64,000 nucleotides of DNA, taken from NCBI GenBank assembly GCA_024663395.1, contig JANFAH010000033.1, forward strand, positions 496,001 to 560,000, written 5' to 3'. Origin of the DNA: Pisolithus tinctorius (lineage: Eukaryota > Basidiomycota > Agaricomycetes > Boletales > Pisolithaceae). The translations under genes were made by a program, and so were the position numbers. Below are positions 33,495 to 43,213 of the stretch, piece after piece (within the stretch, counting starts at the first letter, position 1; each line of letters begins with the position of its first letter). The notes under the pieces were generated by a model, which did no database searches, was not told the origin of the DNA, and saw only the letters and a list, made by a program, of their open reading frames with translations.

Positions 33495-34113
33495 CTCGCG
33501 CCTGCTCCCGCCTCTAGAGGCGTTCCGCTTACCCGCAAGCCACTGTCTACGCAGTTGGACTTGCGTTCTGTATGTTTCCCTTTTCTCTGTTTCCTCTTTT
33601 GGTTGACTCCTGTCAACCCCGTGTTGTACTATATCCGGACGTTACGTCCGCTTCCCCTTCCCTCCATGATCCGCTGGTGGCCCTGATCCACGCGGTCACG
33701 TGACGCGTTCACCCCGGGTGAACGCTCCACCCTATTTCACATATACGCAGTTAACCCTCTGTTTATCCCCTCTCGCATAGCTGTTTACCCCTGCGCCCGC
33801 ATCGCAATGACTCCGTCTTGCCTTGTTCGGACTCGGGTGAGCGACTGTACGAGTATTCGAATGTTTGGCCCGCAGTACTGTACATACGTATATAAACCTG
33901 CATGTATCGTACTTGCCCCTCATTCGAAATCTACTTTGCAACCACCCTTAGCTCTGCGCGCTGTACCAACAAGGACTCGCCAGTACGACTTCGGTTGGCC
34001 AAGACTAGTGTTCCGCCGCTAGTGAAGTTAAATTACGCACCACTCTCGCGCAGTCACATGCCTGTGCTTCATCACACTTGATTCGTGGCGCGATACGAGT
34101 CGTCGGCATAACA
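33495..34113 (+). repeat. Element B 3' LTR, remaining 619 bp
   Basis: Continues the LTR interrupted by C and matches 20058-20676 in length exactly. Differences from the 5' LTR are nearly all CG to TG or CA in one copy or the other, for example GCGCCCGC against GCGCCTGC. Ends CGTCGGCATAACA, then AGAAC. Confidence 0.93.
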
Positions 34114-34118
34114 AGAAC

Positions 34119-35131
34119 AAAAATACGACTCTATTCTCACAGTTGTCGATCAGGGCCTCACCAAAGCCACATTGTTCACCCCATGTCACAAAACAATTGA
34201 CTCCATTGGGATCACCTGACTCTTCCATCAATTCATTTATTCCTGATTTGGGGTACTGGAATTGGTAATCTCAGATCGTGGTCCACAGTTTGCATCTTTG
34301 TTTACCAAAGAGCTGTACAAAGCAATAGGGGTAAAAACCAAGCTAAGTACTGGGTACCATCCACAAACTAATGGAGAAAGCAAACGGGTTAATCAGGAGG
34401 TCGAGGGGTACTGTCACCTGTACTGCTCCAAGTTCCCTAACTCATGGAGCGCAAAACTACCCTCCGCTGAGTTTGCTCACAACTCCTGGATCCACTCTGT
34501 TCACATGATGACCCCGTTCTCCCTCATCCTCAGATATGACCCTTCCCCCTACCCTGAAGTATGACTCACCCTGGTCCCCTCCATAGATGAAAGGCTAGAA
34601 CGACTTGCATCAAGCCAGGATGTTACCATCCTTGTGCACAGAAAGGCACAGGAATTGATGCATTCGTGCAGCAAAGGTTTGTATGTGCCACTGAAAGTCG
34701 GAGATCAGGTGCTGTTGGATACTGGGCACCTTAGGATCAAAAACCAGTGCGACAAGATTGCACCCCAACATCTCGGACCTTTCAAAGTGACTCAGGTCAT
34801 GTCACCTGTCACCTTCCAATTGGACCTTCCCTCTACTTGGAAGGTTCATCTGGTGTTCCATGGGTCCCGCATCTTTCCATTCACCAAAAACAAAACATAT
34901 GGTGCTGCACCTGCAGCACCATTACCGGAGTTGGTAGATGAAGAGGTGGAGTGGGAGGTTGAGGCGATACTGAATCACAAAACAGATGGGCACAGAGGAC
35001 AGCACAAATACCTGATCAAGTGGAAAGGGTTCCCGCATTCATCAAATACATGGGAACCCGAAGAACATATAAAAGACCATGCAATGGATGCCCTTGATCA
35101 GTACAAGCTCGCTTGCCACCTCAGAAATTAA
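34119..35131 (+). pseudogene. Element A pol, third part: integrase core and chromodomain
   Basis: Resumes KYDSILTVVDQGLTKATLF (first catalytic Asp). Two stops follow near 34218-34250. Then come LVISDRGPQFASLFTKELYK (second Asp) and YHPQTNGESKRVNQEV. In relatives B and E this last motif has Glu where A has Lys (NGEAERVNQ, NGETERVNQ), so the catalytic Glu is lost. Another stop at about 34561 precedes IDERLERLASS, LGPFKVTQVMSPVTFQLDLP and a chromodomain (VEWEVEAILNHKTDG, YLIKWKGFPHSSNTWEPEE). The TAA at 35129-35131 overlaps the ATG of ORF3 (TAATG). Confidence 0.88.
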
Positions 35132-36471
35132 TGGACTCCCCTTGCTCTGTCAACACTGAAAATGACTATGCCAACCTCATTGGAGAATCTGTTTATGACC
35201 CCTCAGCCAACCAAGACTTCTTACAGGTCCCACCCATCGTCTATCACAACTCCCCTCCCCTGTCCCCCTCCTCCTGCTTTCCTGGATCGGACTCCACATC
35301 CCTCTTGTCACAGTCTGTACTGCCCTCTCTTGCCAAACCTCCAAGATTGCATCCACACCAGGGTTTCTCGGTCCGCCAAGTACTGCTCCCCAAGGCCAGA
35401 GTCCCCCCAGTTGGGGACAGTAACCACAAGGGAAAGGGAAAGGGTAAAGAGAAGCCTCACCATGACACCGATCAAGGAGCAGCCAGCAGCCACTCCACCA
35501 ATGCTCCCATCTCTCCCCACATTTGCCCCACCTGTCCAGCAGAACCTGTCACCAGTCACAATGCCGCCCTCAACATGCTTGCCTCAGTCACCCTTGCCAG
35601 GGATGACGAGCTGTGACTACCAGTCTCAGCAAGTGACTACCTGGACATTACTAGGGCACTTGACGTCTTCAACAATGGGGATGACATTGATGGGTGCACA
35701 CAGGAACAAGTTAAGTATTTTGGGCTGTTGTCTGAAATCTACAGAGCAGCAGACATGATTGGATGGTGTGCCTCCAAGCTTAGGACCCAGCAACTTTCTG
35801 GGACCACTCCCCTGGCAGAGGTCATTATGACCTCCATGCTTGAAAAGGGATATGTGGACATTTTAGAAGCAGCAACCGGAGGAGCCTACCATCACCTTCA
35901 CAACCAACAGATTGGCAAGTTTCTCGCCCCTACGGCTTCTCAGCTTCTCAACTGGATCAAACCTAAAGAAATGTCTCCAGTCGTACCTGAAATGAAGCCT
36001 TCTGCTGATCAGGAAGTCCGGTGGGATCCCCTGTTGGAAATGGCTGATAACATGACAGTTTTTAAAGAGGTTGGTGCTCGTCTGGGGATGGGATGTAACA
36101 ACTCTGGTTGGGAGGTTTTTCTAACAGATGCTTCGTGGGCCGGCCTTGACAAGAACTATCATAATGCTGTCCATGCCACTGGTCCTCTCCCTCCAACTCC
36201 CTTCCTCCCCATCCCTACTGATCAACTTTGGTTCTACACCAGAGGACATACTGTGGTTCCTGAGGGACACCCCCTCTACAAGTACGCTTGCCACCAGTGT
36301 CATTACCTGGGACATTGGTCCTGCTGCAATGGACAAGGTTCACATTGGACCCGAGCAAGCAAGGAACTGTCGTCTTCACCAACTCCATTGCCCATTGCCT
36401 CTCACACTCGTTCCCACTGCCCACTTTGCAACTTATCTGCCAACACCCATGCCTTGTCCTCAAGGGTCTGA
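35131..36471 (+). pseudogene. Element A third ORF, one premature stop
   Basis: Starts ATG 35131 inside the pol stop (TAATG). The first 162 codons are Pro/Ser-rich (PPLSPSSCFPGSD, then a KGKGKGKEK basic run) and reach a TGA at 35614-35616. The same frame continues for 285 codons to 36471 with KYFGLLSEIYRAADMIGWC, then GPLPPTPFLPIPTDQ and YKYACHQCHYLGHWSCC. The last two align with LPAAPFVPIP and FACYQCSCLGHWSSNC of element B. The knuckle spacing here is altered after the His. Without the TGA the protein would have about 446 residues. Confidence 0.75.
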
Positions 36472-36491
36472 GGACCTTAGAGGGGGGGTGA

Positions 36492-37210
36492 TGTTACACC
36501 CATATAGGGGCTTTTTCCTTTTTTGCCCAAACTGCAAGGTCATGTGGGTCATGTGGGTTGTCATCACATTGTTTGTCCTCGCCATGGTAGTCCTCAGTCT
36601 GTTGGCACCCAGAGCCTTTGGATCACCAGCAGTGGAGGTATTTCCAATACCTACTGATGCTGCATACACCCTCATCACTCTGACTCATAGCTGCACCTGC
36701 AGCTGATGGACAGTATTTCATTTATGTCCTGATCTCCCTTCCATGTTCCTTTGACTCATTTATATTGCTCATATGTTTACTTCCTAGTTCTGGTGTCTGG
36801 CTCCTTGCTGCACATTGATTGTGCAGCCAGTATAGCCCTCGCTTCATCCTTCCCCTGCTCTGTCTGGCACCATGTGTTTCCTTTTCTGTTTGATTGTTTA
36901 TTGCTGTGGATACTTACCACCTTGACAGCATGACTGGTATGGTACCCTATTGGTTACATATAAATATGCATGTACCATACCTTGTATCCTCAGTTTTTCA
37001 ATAGCTTGCAACTCAGCTGTTATCTTTGACTCATACTCTGCTCCCTCTCCGTTGTGATCTCAGAAGAACTCGCCAGTAGAGGTAACCCTTGCCAGTACTT
37101 GTCAATAACAAGTTGAGCCATAGGGGTTATGACAAGTTCAGCCTGTAGACTCCCCCTCACACCACTCGTGACTAGTCCATTTGACGAAGTCACTTGGCTT
37201 GGGCATAACA
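36492..37210 (+). repeat. Element A 3' LTR
   Basis: 719 bp, TGTTACACCCATATAGG to GGGCATAACA, preceded by polypurine tract AGAGGGGGGGTGA (36479-36491). TATAAATA at 36959-36966. CTGTG follows at 37211-37215. Confidence 0.93.
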
Positions 37211-40206
37211 CTGTGCTCACAAAGACACAGTCACACCATCCAGAACCTTGATGCCATGAAGGCATTGCACGAATGTATTTGTGCCACATGCTGCCAATAC
37301 CACTTGGGTCACTTGGGGCTACAAAGGTTGCAGTGGCTGAATGAAAAATCTTGACATGACTGGTGAAGGGAGTAACATGGTGGGAAGCAATCAGCATTGT
37401 AGAATCTGGGTGGAGTTGTTCAAAGATAAATTGAGCAATGAGCCCAGGGAGTGAAGGGATACCCAGCTCAATCGCCAGTGCAAGAGCATTCTTTGCATGG
37501 TTACAAGCTTGACAAGAGTTCATGTTAGTATGCTCAAGCCAACTTGGGCACATTGACAGTGTGATGTCACTCACCAGGGGTGCATGAGAGCTTCATGTCT
37601 GAATGTATCAACCCAGGGTGTTCATCCACAATTCCTGTGTTGTCATCATCCTCATCCAAGGTTGAAACCTCTCCATCTTCATGCTGTGCAACATCACTAT
37701 TTTCCCTGCCCCCAACCTGGTCAATGCCTGTATCATAGTGGAGAGTGGCTGTGGGCATGTAAGGGTTATTATCCAAATAAGAGAAAATCATGAATGTACC
37801 ATTCAGTGGAGGATGATAGGGTTGATGTGAAGCTGGCAGCATCCCTTGGGCTTCAAAACCAGCATGAGCTGCAGCAAGCTGAGAAATGCATTGGTTGGTT
37901 TGCAGGATTTGTCTGAAGGCATTATACTTGTTTGAGTGGTGCCAAGGTTTCTTAACTGCAGTGATGTGCTTTGATTCAGTAATTGATGTACACAAACTGT
38001 TTGGCACACCAAAAAGGCAAATCAATGATTCATAGTGGATGAGAGCATGCTGGCATGGAAGGGAGAAGCCGTCCACACAGATGCCAATGTCCCTGAAAAT
38101 TTTGCAGTACTGATGAAACCAATCCAACATGTCTTTGAACTCAGCAAGAGTATCTTCAGTTATGACATTCCAGCAGACAATGTAGCAAACCTCTAAGAAT
38201 GTGCAGAATGTTCATATGATATCTTCTGGAACATGGCCCTCAATGGCAGGTAGGTATACCTACACAGAATGAGATGGCATTGAAACAGAGTAATGGGAAA
38301 TGGCCCCCTTCATCAGCGCTTTCGAATCATCCCCAGTCCATTGGCTGAACCCCCACCCATCAGGAAACTGTTGCAACCCTGGAAATGGCAGCACTGAGGC
38401 AATACTGACAGTACATGTCAGATATGTTAATTCATTGCATCAATTAGACTTACCATCGATTGATATCTACTAACCATTCCTTGGCACCAGTCTTGCCATA
38501 CTCCAACTCCAGATATTTTCTGACCCACTTGACCAGGTGATCTTTGAATGTTCCTTTCACAAGCTGATGGAGAAGGTCCAGTGCAAGGAGTTGATGAATA
38601 TCAGTGCAAGGGAAATCATCAGTAAATGGCTGCATGAAGAATTTATAGTAGCAAGGTTCCAGCTTAAGATTCAATGACTTACCACAACATTTCCATCAAT
38701 CCCCCACTCATCCCAAAGAATGCCAAGAGGCAGTTCTTCAATCAGTGCTTGAGTAAGTTCCAAGGTCTGTGGTGCCCCACTGCCATTGAGGTCATTAGGG
38801 AAAGCAATGCATCTGTTGAAATATGTTGGGTAGAAAAGTATGAGATGGATTGTGAATGAACCTTCCACACCAGTTTTGAATGATCCCTGAAATGAGAACT
38901 TGCTCAGGATAGTCAGCAGTGTATGGACTGAGGCCAAAAATAATGTGGCAAAAATGATGATCTGGGCATTTCATGATTTGGGGCATTGTCATGCTGGGCT
39001 TGAGGGAGGCCAGTATCCTTGACATAGTGACATGGAAAAGTTGTTTTTTGAACCACTGAAATATGGGGTCATCAACATATTTCTTCACTGCTGTGAGACT
39101 TACAAGTCAGTACAGGCTCTGAATCCAGTAACAATGAAAACAAACCTTTTGGGATGGTGAGGAATGCAAGGAGTTCAACACCATTTCAATGAGCATGCTG
39201 GACATTGTTACAAATGTTCCCAATAGATATATATACAGGCCAGTAGTCATTCTGGCCTGTGGCCACAGGCACTGTAGTCTTGTCACTCCCAAGAATAATG
39301 GGAACAAAAGTTCCATCGTGTGTTGATTCATCCTCACATATCTTGTCCTATGGTGCATGAGCCATTGTACAGGGACAAATGGAAATGCATACCACTTGCC
39401 TCCATGCCCAATTCCCTGACATGAAGTTTTCATACTGTCACTTCTCACTGTCCTTTGAAAAGTCCTGGTAAGGAGTGTAGTTGAACTCACTGTCAAACTC
39501 TGCATTGGCAAGCATATCCACTACGAGAGAATGGGCTGGGTGGAACCAGAACTCATATGTCTGGTCCATCCAAGGAGGAACAGCTCCCATGGGGTGTTCA
39601 CCACTGTACTTTAACTTGAAACTGTCCCATGGAATGTTGCCAAGTAGTGTAGTATCAATTGTGTTATATAGCTCCTTGTGGTCTGCAAATGGTGGCATGT
39701 TGCTGCCTTGCTCAGTATGTAGCAACTGCCCCCATAAATCACAAAGCCTATCAATGTTAGTAGCTGACATCTCAGTATTCTGGAAAAGAAACTCTGCAGT
39801 TTCAAATCAGAGCTGGCTACCATATGGGCCCCAGTTGTTAGGGCTCTTCTCAGAGACAGGGGGCAAGGGAGTGTTGGGATCGATTGCATGACCATTTGTG
39901 TTGCATATGACACCTAGAAAAATGATTAGAATGGAGAAGTCTTCTACATGATCGGGTTGGCTTACCAGTAAGTTTGTCATGGTAGTCACAAAGAACCCTG
40001 GGGGCTGGTTTAGAAGGTGGCAAATGTTGATGAGGGCTATTTTCAGAACCCACTGGGTTAAAAGAATAGTTGTGAGCCAATGACTGGTGCTGTTTTAAAC
40101 TGGGAACTGTTTTGAATAAGCAGTTACAACCTGCATGAGGGCATGGAATACAGCAGACAGTAAATGCATGGTGAGACAGGTGTGACCAAGGACCAGACTG
40201 AGGCAT
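37211..40206 (-). pseudogene. Plavaka transposase of element H, N-terminal and middle part
   Basis: Starts ATG 40206 (MPQSGPWSHLSHHA) with a C2H2 finger CPHAGCNCLFKTVPSLKQHQ then SLAH. A 52-nt intron follows (39914-39965). Next come family phrases: WKQ-type FWFHPAHSLVVDMLANAEF, YTPYQDFSKDSEK, VPIILGSDKTTVPVATGQND, WFKKQLFHVTMSRILASLKP, FGLSPYTADYPEQVLISGII, and near the A insertion KIFHSATATFVAPSDPSGIG and MWHKYIRAMPSW. Several frame changes and stops occur. The gene is cut at 37211 after DCVFVSTV and continues at 13115. Plavaka belongs with the Tnp2/KDZ-like cut-and-paste transposases of mushrooms. Confidence 0.85.
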
Positions 40207-40419
40207 GGTGGGGAAGAGTGGATTAACACTATGCTGGTGTGTGATGTGAACTGTTGTGCCTGTTGGGAGCTAGTCACAAAGCATTAGTGCCCATGGGTCA
40301 GCAATAGCATACATACCTGAAGCATGTAGTGTGCCTCAGAAAAAAATACAGAGTCCAACATCCCTTTGCTGTAACCCCCATTACCAACCCTTGTCCTTTG
40401 TGCCCCCAGTTTCACTACA

Positions 40420-42830
40420 ATGTCCCACCCTACAACCCATGCAAAGAATGCTCATCAGCACCCTGGATATATCCTACTTGAAGGGAAACAGGTGTGGTGT
40501 ACCTCAGAGCAAAAACAAGCTGATGATGCCTGGACTGAACAAGCAAGGCTGGAACAGGCAGCAACTTGAGAGTGAGGTATCAAATGCCTGGCCAATATTG
40601 TTGTGCTACTCACCAATATCCCAAAGCCCAGGCCTAAACCACATGTTGTGTCAACAACACCAGTCAGGCCCTCTGAGGAATCTGAACTGGACATCAAGCC
40701 CATTGCTGGAATGGATGTCAGCAAAGATACAATGTCAGGAGAAAGTGCTGACCTGGATGGTGATGTTAACAGTCAACAAGTTGAGGTCAATGGTGAATCA
40801 CCTATGCAAGTGGTAAGGAAACAAAGAAATCAGAAAACTTCAACTTGGGACATGGTAGAGGCAGTGCAAGGTGGCAATGAGTTTGCTGACAGTGTTGATA
40901 AGAATCAGCCTGAGAAAGGGAAGCACCAGGCATCTGTGTATGTTATCCCCCATCTTTCCACATGATTTTGCTCACTGAAGCTGTTCTCTTCTACTGGGAT
41001 TGCCTTGACCATTTCTATCATCAATGTAGCCAAGCATCAGCAAAAGGCAACTTTGCTGGCATTGGAGAAGTGAAGGATTGGGTGGACAAGCTTGCCTCGT
41101 CAAGATCACTCCACACCTTGCTCTCTCAGTGGTCCACTTCCACCAACTCTCATGCACTGAGGTCCACCTCCACCAACTCTTGTGTACCAAGGTCCATCTC
41201 CAGTGCTAGCACTGACTCTACATTCAAAGTTCTGCATTCAACTCTGGCTTCCTCTGCCATCTCCCAGCACTCATTTCCAGACCACCTTACTCCTCCATCT
41301 CAACTCAACTATGGTGACTATAGGTTTGATATTGATGAGGGTGATCTTGAACCCCTCACAGAGGCAGTTGGTTGATGGACAGACTCTATGGTAAGATTCT
41401 TTCTATGATTTCTAATTCCATCTTGATTTTTTTGTGTAGGACATCACCAAAGTTGTTAGCAGTTCCAAGATAGATGAGTGGGAACCATCACCCCCACCTG
41501 CTGCTACCTAATCATCTGCCCAGAAAGGTGCTCTTAAAGGAAATATCACACATGCCACCAGTGACAAGTCTGTTGGGAGCTTGAAGAAAAAACAAACCCA
41601 GCAAATTCAGGTAGGCTTGTATCCCACACCACACATTTTTATTGACTGACATGCACTGTAGGTAGATGCAGGGGAGTCCAAATCAGGTGCTCTGCCATCC
41701 AAACAACCCAAGCCATCACAATGCAGTGCATCTGGATCTCAGCACTCTGGCAGTGGAGTGAATAGGAAGTATGTCAAGGATGACCTCCCCCTTGGCTCCA
41801 TGGTTGACAACATATGGAGACAATTCTTCATCTCTGCACTTGCACACTTCGCTGCTGGATACAACAATCCTTGGGCCATTCCCACCGAGAAATTCATGAC
41901 AATCCTGCAGGTGATATGGGACAGGGTATATGAGGGTGAGATTGAGCACACTGTCACCAATGGTGGGCCTGTTTTCCACATTGTAAGTATTATTGTATGT
42001 GTCAACATCTTAGCACTAATGCCATATTTCATTTTAGGCTAAACAAGGTCTTAATAACTGGTGTGGCAGGTTCACTGCAGCTGCCACAGCTGTCATCACA
42101 ACATTCTTTGCCAATGATGCTGACTTTGAGGATCCCAAGCAATGTGTTGAATTCACAAAGGCAATGCTCAAGAGGAACTGATTTCTTTTCAGCCACAACA
42201 GGGGGACAGACAACAAGGTAAAAAGTTTTCATGCCTTCTTGCATCACATTAACTTAAGGAGCTAAATAGATGTGGTCTGGATTGCAGAGGGCACCATTTG
42301 TGCTCCAAACCTTTGCCCATCACTTCAACTTCATCCAGGGCTGAATGGAAGTCCTGGCCTTAGATGGCAAGTTGGCTGGATCTCATACAGTGCTTGCATT
42401 GGCCTGTGCAGTGGTGACATGCTATTTTATTTCCCTCCACTGAATCATACTGATACAATTTATTTGTAGGTCTGTCGAACTCTCACATTGGTCGCAGATG
42501 ACCATCTTGCTTTCAGGTCTTCCAATTCTGCCAGTGTGTGGACTACCACCACTCCCAAAGGTAACCAGTATGAGTTTAATGATACTGTCTGGGGTGCAGC
42601 GACAAGGCATTACCTGGAGCCCATCAAAGGATTGTCCAAGGAGAATTTTGTGCTTGTGGTTGAGGACATGCAGATGTATGTCAAGAAAGGAATGGTGACC
42701 TCCAGTGCTATGGGCTTGGGAGAAGATGATAGTGAGTATGAAGATCTTTTTACCTTTCATGATCATTTGCAGTACAGAATTTTTCCCCAACTATATGTCA
42801 TGCTTCTTTCATGATTTCATCTCCTCCATT
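40420..42830 (+). pseudogene. DUF6532-like gene carried by element H
   Basis: ATG 40420 gives MSHPTTHAKNAHQH and HPGYILLEGKQVW, then two close TGA codons (about 40570) interrupt EQARLEQAAT. Further exons, in changing frames, read KPHVVSTTPVRPSEESELDI, GIGEVKDWVDKLASSRSL, and the core RKYVKDDLPLGSMVDNIWRQ with FFISALAHFAAGYNNPW. After introns at about 41611-41660 and 41983-42038 come NWCGRFTAAATAVITTFF, QRAPFVLQTFAHHFNFIQG and RTLTLVADDHLAF. This fits the DUF6532 family, very numerous in mushroom genomes and of unknown role. Here it sits inside the inverted repeats of H, back to back with the transposase. Confidence 0.7.
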
Positions 42831-43042
42831 GTGCTTTCATAGTCACATCCATTGTATTCCATAGATAGCACTGTCTATTCTATCTCATGTGACTCATTTT
42901 GTATATCTCAAGTCATGCAAGCTCAATAAGCTGCAAAGCATGGCAAGTTAGATTTTGACACTAAGTCTTTTTCTCCTTATTGACAATTTTGGCTTATTAT
43001 ACTTGGCTTAAGATTTAAGCTCAATAAGGTCAAATAAGATTC
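42831..43042. other. Subterminal AT-rich region of element H
   Basis: No gene. Contains several AATAAG-type direct and inverted short repeats (for example AGCTCAATAAG twice, at about 42926 and 43018), as often seen near transposon ends as transposase-binding sites. Confidence 0.5.
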
Positions 43043-43069
43043 AATAAGATTTTTGTTAATTTGCTGATG
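43043..43069 (-). repeat. Element H right terminal inverted repeat
   Basis: Ends GTTAATTTGCTGATG. Reverse complement matches 12508-12534 at 25 of 27 positions. Touches the left end of element G. Confidence 0.75.
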
Positions 43070-43117
43070 CAGTGAAAACTGGTTATCATGCCATGTGACC
43101 CTAGCTAATGAGATATG
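43070..43117 (+). repeat. Element G left terminal inverted repeat
   Basis: Starts CAGTGAAAACTGGTTATCA. The reverse complement is at 59636-59683. Confidence 0.8.
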
Positions 43118-43213
43118 AAATCAATATGAAAAATATGATGTGGTCAATAATGTTTATGAGACTTGCCTTTTATGGACTGTGCTATGTAGCAATGTGTGAT
43201 GTGATATGTAGCA

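Larger units (their letters stand above)
20008..34113 (+). mobile_element. Ty3/gypsy chromodomain retrotransposon B, internally deleted, hosting element C
   Basis: Runs TGTTACGC to GGCATAACA with target duplication AGAAC, inside the integrase of element A. It contains an intact gag, a stub of pol, repeat D2 in place of protease, RT, RNase H and half of integrase, then the integrase tail, chromodomain, a full ORF3, polypurine tract and 3' LTR. The 3' LTR is split by element C. The two LTRs (669 bp each) differ at a small number of sites, nearly all transitions at CpG, so it is much younger than A. It cannot replicate without help. Confidence 0.93.
13116..37210 (+). mobile_element. Ty3/gypsy chromodomain retrotransposon A, nested and dead
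   Basis: Bounded by two 719-bp LTRs (13116-13834 and 36492-37210) that begin TGTTA and end CATAACA. The target duplication CTGTG occurs at 13111-13115 and 37211-37215. It lies inside the Plavaka gene of element H. Order inside: gag, protease, RT, repeat D1, RNase H, integrase zinc domain, element B, integrase core, chromodomain, ORF3, polypurine tract. Removing B and D1 leaves about 8.1 kb. Many premature stops, most of them TGA, and an altered integrase catalytic residue make it inactive. Confidence 0.93.
12508..43069 (-). mobile_element. DNA transposon H: Plavaka transposase plus DUF6532-like gene
   Basis: The ends are 27-bp inverted repeats, 12508-12534 and 43043-43069, sharing CATCAG.AAATTAACAAAA, 25 of 27 positions equal. 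Inside lie a Plavaka transposase (minus) and a divergently transcribed DUF6532-like gene (plus) about 210 bases apart. The element was split by retrotransposon A. Without A it would be about 6.5 kb. It is poor in CpG, in contrast to the flanks. Confidence 0.75.
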
